Source: an uncultured Roseovarius sp. | Lineage (GTDB): Bacteria; Pseudomonadota; Alphaproteobacteria; Rhodobacterales; Rhodobacteraceae | Direction: 5' to 3' | Length of the DNA stretch: 64,000 nucleotides | NCBI GenBank assembly: GCA_947496175.1 | Contig: CANMBU010000004.1 | Span: forward strand, 62,001-126,000 | Part shown: in pieces, positions 55,289-63,459 of the stretch | Numbering within the stretch: the stretch's first letter is position 1 | Layout of the letters: each line of letters opens with the position of its first letter | Notes under the pieces: generated by a model | What the model was told of the DNA's origin: nothing | Databases searched by the model: none | The model's input: the letters and a program-made list of their open reading frames with translations, nothing else | Translations under genes and position numbers: made by a program

Positions 55289-55909
55289 ATGAAAATTTAT
55301 GACTTCGAAGGTTTCCCCAACCCTGCCCGTATCCGTATCGCCCTGGCCGAAAAAGGGCTCACCGATCAGGTTGAGTTTGTGTCCGTCAACGTTCCAGAAG
55401 GAGAACACCAATCCGAGGCATTCCGTGCCAAGAACCCGTCTGCCGCCGTGCCTGTGCTTGAACTTGAGGATGGCACTTGCATTTCCGAGTGCACCGCCAT
55501 CACCGAATATCTCGATCACCTCGACGGCAGCCCCGCGCTCACCGGCCAGACGGCCAAAGACCGTGCCGTGATTCACATGATGCAGCGGCGCGCGGAATCC
55601 GGGTTGCTTGATGCGGTTGCCACCTATTTCCATCATGCCACGCCTGGTTTGGGCAAAGGGATCGAAGGCTATCAATGTGCCGAATGGGGAGAGCACCAGA
55701 AAGACACAGCACTGAAGGGCATGCGCTATCTTGACGGCATTCTCGCCGATCAGCCTTATATCGCTGGGCAGGATTTCAGTATGGCTGACATCACAGCCTT
55801 TGCCGGTCTGGCTTTTGCAGGCTTTGCCAATATTGACGTGCCAGAAGACTGTGCCAATCTGCAGGCATGGCACGCCCTTGTCGCCGCGCGCCCCTCGATC
55901 GCGGCATAA
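55289..55909 (+). CDS. Glutathione S-transferase
   Basis: A 206-residue cytosolic GST. The N-terminal thioredoxin-like domain contains NPARIRIALAEKGL, SAAVPVLELEDGTCISECTAITEYLDHL (the cis-Pro and glutathione-binding SE pair), and the C-terminal helical domain from residue 90. ADITAFAGLAFAGF is the conserved N-capping/hydrophobic staple region. It is followed 17 bp later by a cupin gene, so the two form a small operon under the divergent TetR, which suggests response to an electrophile. Confidence 0.94.
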   Translation: MKIYDFEGFPNPARIRIALAEKGLTDQVEFVSVNVPEGEHQSEAFRAKNPSAAVPVLELEDGTCISECTAITEYLDHLDGSPALTGQTAKDRAVIHMMQRRAESGLLDAVATYFHHATPGLGKGIEGYQCAEWGEHQKDTALKGMRYLDGILADQPYIAGQDFSMADITAFAGLAFAGFANIDVPEDCANLQAWHALVAARPSIAA

Positions 55910-55926
55910 GAGAAAGGATGCAACCC

Positions 55927-56601
55927 ATGCAACGCAATGATGATTTTTCTCAACGCGCCGTCGTCCACAGCGCCGATGAGCCATGGGTTGCCTCGCCCAT
56001 GGCCGGTGTAGATCGTCGCATGCTCGACCGGATTGGCGACGAAGTGGCGCGTGCCACCACAATTGTGCGATATGCGCCGGGCAGTAAGTTTTCCTCGCAT
56101 GTGCACACGGGAGGCGAAGAATTTCTGGTGCTGGATGGCGTATTCCAGGATGAACATGGCGATTTCCCTGCCGGGAGCTACATCCGCAACCCACCGCAAT
56201 CCTCACACACACCGGGGTCCGAGCCGGGCTGCACTATTTTCGTAAAGCTCTGGCAGTTTGACCTTGAGGACCGCACGCATATTCGGGTCGACACCAACAA
56301 AATGCGGTTCGTACCGGAGCGAGACGGTGTTGAGGTCATGCCGCTTTTTTCGGACGGTTCCGAGGATGTGGTGCTGGAACGCTGGGAACAGGGGACCGAT
56401 ATCGTGCTTGATGCGCCAAACGGTCTGGAGCTTCTGGTGTTGGACGGAGGTTTCGACGAAGGCGGTGATACGTTCAGGGTAGATAGCTGGTTGCGCTTGC
56501 CCAAAGGCGCATCCTCCTTGGCCAAGGTAGGCAAGAATGGTGCGCGCGTCTGGATCAAGCGCGATCACCTCAGCGAAAAACCGACAGGTCCCGCAGTTTA
56601 G
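55927..56601 (+). CDS. Double-cupin protein (ChrR-like)
   Basis: 224 residues with two cupin-type repeats like the C-terminal domain of the anti-sigma factor ChrR: SKFSSHVHTGGEEFLVLDGVFQDEHGDFPAGSYIRNPP (residues about 55-95) with metal-binding His and Glu, and a second, more degenerate copy later. It has no zinc-binding anti-sigma domain. ATG 55927 is favoured by AAAGGA at good spacing; ATG 55918 is possible. Second gene of the gst unit; reactive-species or metabolite binding is inferred. Confidence 0.85.
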   Translation: MQRNDDFSQRAVVHSADEPWVASPMAGVDRRMLDRIGDEVARATTIVRYAPGSKFSSHVHTGGEEFLVLDGVFQDEHGDFPAGSYIRNPPQSSHTPGSEPGCTIFVKLWQFDLEDRTHIRVDTNKMRFVPERDGVEVMPLFSDGSEDVVLERWEQGTDIVLDAPNGLELLVLDGGFDEGGDTFRVDSWLRLPKGASSLAKVGKNGARVWIKRDHLSEKPTGPAV

Positions 56602-56637
56602 ACCACGGGCCATCTGCACAAAAAATGCGAAAACACT

Positions 56638-56662
56638 CCGCGCTGGCTGCACCCCAGCGCGG
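56638..56662 (+). promoter_or_regulatory. Hairpin before the small membrane gene
   Basis: CCGCGCTGG (56638-56646) and CCAGCGCGG (56654-56662) form a perfect 9-bp stem 36 bases after the cupin stop. No T-run follows, so it may be an imperfect terminator of the gst unit or a leader element of the next one. Confidence 0.6.
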
Positions 56663-56696
56663 TAAATCTGTCTCAACGCAATAAAGGCAAGAGACG

Positions 56697-56927
56697 ATGG
56701 TATCGGCAGTGTATCAAAGACGCATAACCCTGTTCCCCCTGCAGTCCCGTCAGGGCGGCTATAACCCGACAAGCAACAAGCGCCAACGCGCGCGTTGGCT
56801 GATCCTTGTACTGGGTTTGGCCATCCTGACGGGACTCGCGGCGAAGGGGGCGGAGAGTCCAGCGCAAGATCAGGGGTTTTCCGAGCCGCTGGGCTGGCAT
56901 AGTTTCAAGGACGTAACCTCGTGTTGA
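56697..56927 (+). CDS. Small single-span membrane protein coupled to a two-component system
   Basis: 76 residues: a basic N-terminal segment of about 30, one membrane helix (ARWLILVLGLAILTGLAA) and a short polar C-terminal part. AAAGG precedes the ATG. Its stop overlaps the start region of the response regulator (TGATG around 56925-56929), so the three genes are cotranslated. The family is not recognised. It could be a sensor accessory or a leader whose translation sets regulator level. Confidence 0.65.
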   Translation: MVSAVYQRRITLFPLQSRQGGYNPTSNKRQRARWLILVLGLAILTGLAAKGAESPAQDQGFSEPLGWHSFKDVTSC

Positions 56928-57631
56928 TGGACCGCGTGATGAGCCACATCCTGATCGTTGATGACGACCCGCAAATCCGCGAGGTGCTGCGCATCGCATT
57001 GCGGCAGGACGGGTATGACATCTCTGAGGCGGGTGATGGCGCAGAAGGGTTGGCCAAGGCACGTAATGGCAAGGCTGATCTCATTGTGCTGGATATTGGC
57101 ATGCCGGAAATGGATGGGCTGGAGGTGTGCCGCCGCTTGCGCGCAGAGTACAGCACGCCGGTTCTGTTTCTCACGGCAAGAGATGATGAAATCGACCGCG
57201 TTCTGGGGTTTGAACTTGGCGGTGATGACTATGTGACGAAACCGTTCTCGCCGAGGGAATTACTGGCGCGCATACGCGCCATCCTCAAACGCACGTCCGG
57301 TGTGGCACCAGGTATCTCGCAAGGCATGCTGACGCGCGGCGCGCTGCAACTCGATCCCGGACGTCACCTGTGCACGTTTGAAAATCAACCTGTCGCCCTG
57401 ACCAAACGCGAAATGGACATGCTGGCACATCTCATGACACGTCCTGATCATGTTGCCACCAAGGCGCAGCTGACCGACGCAGTCTACGGTCCATCCCTGC
57501 ATGTCTCGGACCGCACGCTCGACAGCCACCTGAGGAATTTGCGCGCCAAACTGGCCGAGGCAGGGTGCGACACGGCGATTGAAACTGTGCATGGTGTGGG
57601 CATCCGGATGGGCGCATGTCAGGGCGGGTAA
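56921..57631 (+). CDS. Response regulator, OmpR/CreB-like
   Basis: Two-domain DNA-binding response regulator. The receiver has the acidic DDD triplet at about 14-16, phospho-acceptor Asp near 58 in LIVLDIGMPEMDG, Thr in LTARDD and Lys in VTKPFSPREL. The winged helix is ALTKREMDMLAHLMTRPDHVATKAQLTDAVYG, ending with the VSDRTLDSHLRNLRAKL recognition helix. A GTG start at 56921 fits an AAGGA site; ATGs at 56927 and 56939 are alternatives. It overlaps the sensor gene by 16 bp. Confidence 0.93.
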   Translation: MLMDRVMSHILIVDDDPQIREVLRIALRQDGYDISEAGDGAEGLAKARNGKADLIVLDIGMPEMDGLEVCRRLRAEYSTPVLFLTARDDEIDRVLGFELGGDDYVTKPFSPRELLARIRAILKRTSGVAPGISQGMLTRGALQLDPGRHLCTFENQPVALTKREMDMLAHLMTRPDHVATKAQLTDAVYGPSLHVSDRTLDSHLRNLRAKLAEAGCDTAIETVHGVGIRMGACQGG

Positions 57632-58578
57632 AACCGCGCATTCGTCGCAAATGGCGACCGCCCTTGGCGCTTGTCATTGGCGGCGCGTTGGCAGCTGTCC
57701 TGATCCTTCCCGCTATCTCCATCGGATACTTCAAAGTCGCCGGGTTCATCCTCGGCTGGGGGGAAACCACCCTGTTGTTTTTCACCCTTGCCATTGTTGT
57801 GACGTCGCTTCTGGCGTTTTTGCTTTGGCGTCTTGTGCTCCGACCCGTATATGCGCTCACAGCGCACGCTTTGGCGGTAAAAGAAGGGCGTGACGATGCG
57901 CCCTTGCCGACACAGTTCGGTACGCCGGAGCTCTCAGATCTGGCGCGTGCGGTTGTTGATATGAGCACCACGCTTCAGGACCGTGAAGCAGGCCTGCGCG
58001 CCTACACCAACCACGTTACGCATGAGCTTAAATCGCCTCTCACCAGCCTGATTGGTGCCGCCGAACTTCTTCAATCTGACAGTTCATCCGAGGATCGCGC
58101 GGCGCTGACCAACACGATCCGGACCTCGGCCTATAAAATGCAGGATCAGCTGCACGCCCTGCGCCGCCTGGCCTCGGCGCGCGATCCTGTGGGCGAGGGG
58201 CCATCGAGCCTGTCTGAGGCTTGTGAGGGATTGGACGCTGATCTCACAATACGCGTGGAACAAGACGCCTCCGTGCCGCTTGACCTCGACGCCTTGCGTG
58301 CGGTTCTTGCCCATCTGGCGCAGAACGCCGCGGCCCACGGTGCCAAAACGGTCACGCTCTCGGCCACGCCCGAAGGGTTCAGCGTCTCCGACGACGGCCC
58401 CGGCATCGCGCCCGGCAATCGCGCGCATATCTTTGAGCCGTTCTTCACCACACGCCGCGCGGAGGGCGGCACTGGCATGGGCTTGGCCATTGTCAAGACG
58501 ATGATCGAAGTTGCGGGCGGAGAGATTGTGCTCGCGGATACGTTCAGCGGCACGCGGTTTGAGATTGGGTTTGGGTAG
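57616..58578 (+). CDS. Sensor histidine kinase, CreC-like
   Basis: 320 residues with two membrane helices (about 16-36 and 48-72) and almost no periplasmic loop, then a HAMP-like linker, the H-box YTNHVTHELKSPLTSLIGAAELL with the phospho-His near 140, and the ATPase domain (LAQNAAAHGAK, DDGPGIAPGNRAHIFEPFFTTR, GGTGMGLAIVKTMIEVAGG). Small sensor loops suggest membrane or intracellular sensing. It pairs with the overlapping regulator and resembles CreBC systems; the signal is unknown. Confidence 0.92.
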   Translation: MSGRVKPRIRRKWRPPLALVIGGALAAVLILPAISIGYFKVAGFILGWGETTLLFFTLAIVVTSLLAFLLWRLVLRPVYALTAHALAVKEGRDDAPLPTQFGTPELSDLARAVVDMSTTLQDREAGLRAYTNHVTHELKSPLTSLIGAAELLQSDSSSEDRAALTNTIRTSAYKMQDQLHALRRLASARDPVGEGPSSLSEACEGLDADLTIRVEQDASVPLDLDALRAVLAHLAQNAAAHGAKTVTLSATPEGFSVSDDGPGIAPGNRAHIFEPFFTTRRAEGGTGMGLAIVKTMIEVAGGEIVLADTFSGTRFEIGFG

Positions 58579-58612
58579 GTTGGCTTTGGACAGCCAAACT
58601 GATCGTCGGATC

Positions 58613-58678
58613 CGTTTTCTAGGTGGTAAAAGGACTGGAAAATACGCATTTTTCAAAGCGGAATTTGCGCAAATTCCG
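58613..58678. repeat. Dispersed palindromic repeat, copy 2
   Basis: Same layout as 54597-54660: a diverged first dyad near 58613-58635, a second GGAAAATACGCATTTTTC dyad, and a perfect 20-bp palindrome CGGAATTTGCGCAAATTCCG at 58659-58678. It begins about 35 bp after the histidine kinase stop. Confidence 0.75.
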
Positions 58679-58761
58679 TATGTCGACCACGACCTTTCGG
58701 CTTAAAAACAGGCCAATTTTACTCTCCTGGGGGGTAAGAACACTCAAAATCCAACCCTTTC

Positions 58762-58813
58762 TTGCGAGTAATTCGCAATTGCATTGACTTTTTGCGAATG
58801 ACTCTCATATTCA
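58762..58813 (+). promoter_or_regulatory. Promoter with Fur-family-like dyads before the metal transporter
   Basis: TTGACT (58784-58789) and TATTCA (58808-58813) are 18 bp apart. TTGCGA-gtaat-TCGCAA (58762-58778) lies just upstream, and ATGA-ctc-TCAT (58798-58808) sits between the boxes. The first dyad resembles Mn-responsive Mur sites of alphaproteobacteria, so repression in high manganese is likely; Zur is an alternative. Confidence 0.6.
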
Positions 58814-58846
58814 ATAGAGAACAACGCAGACCCTGAGGAGTATTCC

Positions 58847-59815
58847 ATGCGCCTCAAGCGCAGAGACTTTCTGAAAAGCACATTGGTGTCGGCTTCATTG
58901 GCCGCGGCGCCCGTCTTTGCGTTTGCGGAAACAAAACTGTCCATCGTGGCGACCACCGGCATGATCGCCGATGCAGCGCGTCAGGTGGGCGGTGATCTTG
59001 TGAATGTCAAAGCGTTGATGGGGCCGGGCGTTGACCCACACGCCTATCGGCAAACCCGCACGGACCTCGTGGCCGCGACACAGGCCGATCTGGTGCTTTG
59101 GAACGGTCTCTATCTTGAGGCACAGATGGAGGAGTTCCTGCTTAAGCTTGGCAAGCGGAGAAATGTCGTCGCTGTGGCAGAAGCAGTGCCAGAGGGCCTG
59201 CTGATCGCTCATGAGGATTACGACGGGCGGTTTGACCCGCATGTCTGGATGGTGCCTGAGCTTTGGGCGCATGTGGTGGCTGCGGTGCGCGACGCCCTGA
59301 GCGACGTTGCACCAGCGCACAAAGATGCGTTTGCCGCCAATTCCGAAGCGCATCTGGCGCAGATCGAACGTCTTGCTACCTATGCCCGCACATCTCTCAC
59401 CACAGTGCCTGAACCTGCGCGCGTTCTGTTGTCGGCGCATGATGCCTTTGGGTACTTCGGTCAAAACTACGGGTTCGAGGTCATCGGAATTCAGGGCATC
59501 TCAACCGAGTCAGAAGCGGGCCTGAACCGTATCAGCACGCTGGCCGATATGCTGGTCGAGCGTGGCATCGGAGCGGTCTTTGTCGAAAGCTCAGTCAGTG
59601 ACCGCAATGTCCGCGCCCTGATCGAAGGCGCCGCAGCTCAAGGCCACGAAGTCAAGATCGGTGGAGAGCTATTCTCGGACGCTATGGGTCAGTCGGACAC
59701 ATATGAAGGCACCTATATCGGCATGATCGACCACAACGTGACAACCATCACGGCGGCGCTGGGAGGCGACGTGCCCACGCGCGGTATGAACGCCAAACTG
59801 TCGGCAGGAAGCTAG
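58847..59815 (+). CDS. Manganese/zinc ABC transporter substrate-binding protein
   Basis: Periplasmic binding protein of the TroA/ZnuA cluster, 322 residues. The N-terminus RRDFLKSTLVSASLAAAPVFAFA looks like a twin-arginine signal. Metal-ligand sites match the family: VDPHAYRQT, RFDPHVWMVP, SAHDAFGYFG and the final GTYIGMIDHN region. IQGISTESEAGL resembles the TroA/Mn-type segment more than ZnuA, and the His-rich loop of zinc binders is absent, so Mn2+ (or Fe2+) is favoured. First gene of a four-gene transporter operon. Confidence 0.92.
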   Translation: MRLKRRDFLKSTLVSASLAAAPVFAFAETKLSIVATTGMIADAARQVGGDLVNVKALMGPGVDPHAYRQTRTDLVAATQADLVLWNGLYLEAQMEEFLLKLGKRRNVVAVAEAVPEGLLIAHEDYDGRFDPHVWMVPELWAHVVAAVRDALSDVAPAHKDAFAANSEAHLAQIERLATYARTSLTTVPEPARVLLSAHDAFGYFGQNYGFEVIGIQGISTESEAGLNRISTLADMLVERGIGAVFVESSVSDRNVRALIEGAAAQGHEVKIGGELFSDAMGQSDTYEGTYIGMIDHNVTTITAALGGDVPTRGMNAKLSAGS

Positions 59816-59818
59816 GCT

Positions 59819-60613
59819 ATGTCCCTTGATCTCATCACAACAGAAGGCCATCGCGTCACCAGTTCAACCGAGTTCGATGCGCCTCTTGCCATTCGCGGCC
59901 TGACCGTGTCCTACGGTGAAAAACCGGCGGTGTTTTCTGTGGACGCGACGTTCCACCCCGGCGAAATGACCGCCATCATCGGTCCTAATGGTGCTGGCAA
60001 ATCCACTTTGCTCAAAGCCGCCCTTGGGATTGTCAAACCGCTCTCGGGCCTGATCTCTGCATGGGGTCAACCCATGGCGTCTGAGCGCGCCCGTATTGCC
60101 TATGTGCCGCAGCGTGCCAGTGTCGATTGGGATTTCCCGACGCGGGTTCTGGACGTGGTGATGATGGGACAATACCGCAGTCTGGGTTTGCTGCGCCGGG
60201 TCAGTGGCGCACATCGTAAGATCACGCTCGACAGTCTCGCACGGGTTGGAATGGAGAGTTTTGCCAGCCGCCAGATCGGGCAATTGTCCGGGGGTCAGCA
60301 ACAGCGCGTCTTCCTCGCGCGTGCCCTGGCGCAAGAAGCCGATCTGTACCTGCTCGATGAACCTTTTGCCGGCGTCGATGCAGCCACGGAAAAAGCCATC
60401 ATCTCGGTCCTGCAAGAGCTTCGTGCCGCGGGTAAAACCGTGGTTGCTGTGCATCACGATCTGGCCACCGCGCCGGAGTATTTTGACCGGGTGTTCCTGA
60501 TCAACACCACGCGCATTGCAGAAGGCACCGTGGCCGAGGCCTTCACGCAGCCCAATCTGCAAGCCGCCTATGGCGGACGTCTGGCCACCGCGCAAATGGG
60601 CGCGGCCATCTGA
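59819..60613 (+). CDS. Metal ABC transporter ATP-binding protein
   Basis: 264-residue ATPase. Walker A is IIGPNGAGKSTLL at about residues 58-70, the signature is LSGGQQQRVFLARAL, Walker B is LYLLDEPFAGVD, and the switch His is in VVAVHHDL. The first 25 residues are an extra N-terminal tail. It starts 3 bp after the binding-protein stop and is followed 4 bp later by the first permease. Confidence 0.96.
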   Translation: MSLDLITTEGHRVTSSTEFDAPLAIRGLTVSYGEKPAVFSVDATFHPGEMTAIIGPNGAGKSTLLKAALGIVKPLSGLISAWGQPMASERARIAYVPQRASVDWDFPTRVLDVVMMGQYRSLGLLRRVSGAHRKITLDSLARVGMESFASRQIGQLSGGQQQRVFLARALAQEADLYLLDEPFAGVDAATEKAIISVLQELRAAGKTVVAVHHDLATAPEYFDRVFLINTTRIAEGTVAEAFTQPNLQAAYGGRLATAQMGAAI

Positions 60614-60617
60614 TCTC

Positions 60618-61817
60618 ATGCTTTTCGAGGCGCTCACCCTGCAGCTTGGCTACAACGCCACGTTGGTGACGGTCGGTGCCATGCTCTTGGGCATCGCCGC
60701 CGGGGCGACGGGCACATTCCTATTTCTTGGCAAACGCGCTTTGGTCAGTGACGCCATCAGCCATGCAACGCTTCCCGGTGTGGCGCTGGCCTTCATGCTC
60801 ATGGTGGCGTTTGGCGGGGAGGGTCGATCTCTCCTCGGATTATTGCTGGGGTCTGCCGTCACCTCGGCGATTGGACTTATCTGCGTCAGTGCACTCACCC
60901 ACCGAACGCGCCTGTCCGAGGACGCCGCCATAGGCGCGGTGCTTTCGGTGTTCTTCGGCTTTGGTATCGTGCTTCTGACCGTGATCCAGTCTATGAACGC
61001 CGGTCGACAGGCCGGGCTGGAAAGCTTCCTTCTTGGGTCCACCGCTGGAATGCTCTGGAACGATGCCGTGGTCATCGCATTGGGTGGAACACTCGTCTTG
61101 CTCGCAGTTCTTATCCTGCGGCGCCCTATGACCACCGTGGCCTTTGATCCGGAATTCGCTGCCGGAGCGGGTATGAACGTGCGCCGGATTGAGCTTGCCA
61201 TGATGGGTCTGGCCATGGCGATCACAGTTGTCGGCCTCAAGATCGTGGGCCTCATCCTGATCGTGGCGCTTCTCATCATCCCTGCAGTGGCCGCGCGGTT
61301 CTGGAGCCACCGTGTTGGCCATGTGGTGCTGCTGGCCGGGGCGTTTGGCGGGATCGCAGGCTATGTCGGCGCGGCGATATCCGCCACCGCCCCCGCGTTG
61401 CCCACCGGTCCGATCATCGTGCTTGTGGCCTTCGCCATCTTCTTGATGTCATTGCTCATAGCGCCCGCGCGCGGCGTTCTCGCTGCCATGCTGCGCCATC
61501 GCCGCTTTCAGGCGCAGGTGCATGTGCGCCAAGGCTTGCTTGCTCTGGCCACGGATCAGCCAATTTATGAACGCCTGACACTTCGTCTGATGAAACGCCG
61601 TGGTTTGGTGCGCGCCGATGGCGTGGCCACGGAAACCGGTCACGCCCAGGCCGCCCGCGCCCTGCTGGACGAGCGCCGCTGGCAGGTGCTGCGCTCTGAT
61701 CCCGCACATGCCGATGCTGCGGCGCATTACGACGGGCTGACGCCGCTCGATACCGTTTTGACCCCGGATCAGCTCAAAGCGTTGGATCAGGGGCTGGGAC
61801 CGAGGGCTGCCACATGA
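60618..61817 (+). CDS. Metal ABC transporter permease with extra C-terminal domain
   Basis: Permease of the TroC/ZnuB type with eight or nine helices over residues 1-285, including LFLGKRALVSDAISHATLPGVALAF, and then about 110 additional cytoplasmic residues from AMLRHRRFQAQVHVRQGLLALATDQPIYERLTLRLMKRRGLVRADG onward. The tail has a helix-turn-helix-like character seen in some Mn-type permeases fused to DtxR-like domains. ATG 60618 is preferred. It overlaps the second permease by 4 bp. Total 399 residues, against about 280 for the plain family. Confidence 0.9.
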   Translation: MLFEALTLQLGYNATLVTVGAMLLGIAAGATGTFLFLGKRALVSDAISHATLPGVALAFMLMVAFGGEGRSLLGLLLGSAVTSAIGLICVSALTHRTRLSEDAAIGAVLSVFFGFGIVLLTVIQSMNAGRQAGLESFLLGSTAGMLWNDAVVIALGGTLVLLAVLILRRPMTTVAFDPEFAAGAGMNVRRIELAMMGLAMAITVVGLKIVGLILIVALLIIPAVAARFWSHRVGHVVLLAGAFGGIAGYVGAAISATAPALPTGPIIVLVAFAIFLMSLLIAPARGVLAAMLRHRRFQAQVHVRQGLLALATDQPIYERLTLRLMKRRGLVRADGVATETGHAQAARALLDERRWQVLRSDPAHADAAAHYDGLTPLDTVLTPDQLKALDQGLGPRAAT

Positions 61818-62743
61818 CCGGCGCCGAGTTTGTTCCTCTTTCCTTACCGCCGTTGGTGATCGGGATCTGCGCCGCCATCGCCTGCGCTGTTCCCGGAAAC
61901 TTCCTCCTCTTACGCAAACAAGCCCTGATCGGGGATGCCATCAGCCACGTGGTTCTGCCCGGTATTGTGCTCGCCTTTTTGGTGACCGGCACGCTCAGCG
62001 CATGGCCGATGATGATCGGTGCCGGCATTGCAGCTCTTGTCGCTGTGGGTCTCATAGAGGCGGTGCGGCGTCTGGGCCGGATAGAGCCGGGTGCGGCCAT
62101 GGGCGTGGTGTTCACAGCGATGTTCGCAGGCGGTGTGCTGCTGCTTGAGCAATCGGACACGTCGTCTGTGCATCTCGACGTGGAACACGCGCTTTATGGC
62201 AACCTGGAAAGCCTGATTTGGCTCGACGCCGTTGGGTGGTCTTCGGTCTTTGATCCTGAGGCGCTGGCCGGAATGCCGCCTGAGCTCTGGCGCATGGTGA
62301 TCACCACGCTTGTTGTGCTTGTGATGTGCGTCCTCTTCTGGCGACCGCTCAAGCTTTCCACGTTCGACGAAGGGTTTGCACAGACCATTGGATTACCGGT
62401 GAATCTCATCGGTCTTGGCCTTGTTGTCACTGCCGCCATCGCTGCCGTTGCCGCCTTTGATGCGGTGGGATCAATCATCGTCATCGCCATGTTTATCTGC
62501 CCGCCTGCCGCGGCTCGTATGATGACCAACAGTCTAGAAGCACAGGTTTTGTGGTCCGTCGTCTTTGCCACAGTTTCAGCCGTGCTGGGATATGTGCTAG
62601 CCGGATACGGCCCGCTTTGGCTGGGATTTGAGAACGCCGTTAGCGCGGCTGGCATGATCGCAACGGTGTCAGGGGGCATCCTGGCCCTCGCCGCTGCTTT
62701 TGGCCCGTGCCGTACCCGCAGCGGTGCACCGGTTGAGGCCTAG
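61814..62743 (+). CDS. Second metal ABC transporter permease
   Basis: 309-residue permease, paralogue of the preceding one, with LLLRKQALIGDAISHVVLPGIVLAF as the matching motif, eight or nine helices and FDEGFAQTIGLPVNLIGLGLV. Two different permeases with one ATPase is the layout of Sit/Tro/Mnt systems. It converges with the degenerate kinase gene with a 4-bp overlap of ends. Confidence 0.94.
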   Translation: MTGAEFVPLSLPPLVIGICAAIACAVPGNFLLLRKQALIGDAISHVVLPGIVLAFLVTGTLSAWPMMIGAGIAALVAVGLIEAVRRLGRIEPGAAMGVVFTAMFAGGVLLLEQSDTSSVHLDVEHALYGNLESLIWLDAVGWSSVFDPEALAGMPPELWRMVITTLVVLVMCVLFWRPLKLSTFDEGFAQTIGLPVNLIGLGLVVTAAIAAVAAFDAVGSIIVIAMFICPPAAARMMTNSLEAQVLWSVVFATVSAVLGYVLAGYGPLWLGFENAVSAAGMIATVSGGILALAAAFGPCRTRSGAPVEA

Positions 62744-63459
62744 TCCACATACCCAAGTCTTTGCGCCAAAGCCGCCAGCCCCGGTGCCAGCAAATCCTGC
62801 GGGTGATAGGCCGTGCAGGGTACAGCCTGATGTTCCAAAGCCTGCATATGAAGCTCTGGAACCTCCGAGATCACGATGACCTCTTGCCCTAACCAATAGG
62901 GCCGTGTGGCCGCCAGTTCGACACCCATAAGATGCCCTGTTCCAGCAGCGGCGTCACCTGTCACGTCAGCCTTGCGCAGATGCGCCGCCAACCTCTCCGG
63001 CTGGCTCATGCTGTCGGCGAGGGCCGAGGCATCCAACCTATCCGCCCCACCTAACGTCGCTAACAAACGCTGAGTGATCACCGATTGCACGCTGACCACC
63101 TCATCTGCACTGATCTGAAGCCAATGGGTGACGTCGCCATGAGTCAAAACGATCACACCAGCCCAGTTTGGCTTTGATGCCAAAGCCCCCGCGACCCAAA
63201 GCCGAACCCAACCACTGATGACATCGGGTGGGTTTGTCTGTTCAAGATTGGGAAGATCGGTCCCATCGCCGGGTAAAACCGCAACAGGCACCGCCTCAGC
63301 ATGTCCATGTCCAATTCGCGCCACTGGGCCATCCTTGGCCAACAGTGCAAGTGAAGCCCCACTCTCAGAGGCCGCCACTTCCTCGAGCAGTTGTGCTCCG
63401 TCCATGCGGAACCCGCGCACGCCGCTCGGTGTGCGACCCAGTAGCGTCCAGAGGCTCAC
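62740..63459 (-). CDS. Degenerate 2-keto-3-deoxygalactonokinase-like protein
   Basis: A 239-residue product similar in outline to DgoK sugar kinases: PPDVISGWVRLWVAGALASKPNWAGVIVLTHGD and the C-terminal GHLMGVELAATRPYWLGQEVIVIS align by eye with that family. It is about 60 residues shorter than usual. The N-terminal phosphate motif DWGT is replaced by LGRTPSG, and the PGTHTKW and TGE motifs by THGDVTH and TQR, so kinase activity is doubtful. It overlaps the upstream sulfurtransferase-like gene by 4 bp. It may be a non-catalytic paralogue. Confidence 0.55.
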   Translation of the reverse strand: MSLWTLLGRTPSGVRGFRMDGAQLLEEVAASESGASLALLAKDGPVARIGHGHAEAVPVAVLPGDGTDLPNLEQTNPPDVISGWVRLWVAGALASKPNWAGVIVLTHGDVTHWLQISADEVVSVQSVITQRLLATLGGADRLDASALADSMSQPERLAAHLRKADVTGDAAAGTGHLMGVELAATRPYWLGQEVIVISEVPELHMQALEHQAVPCTAYHPQDLLAPGLAALAQRLGYVD

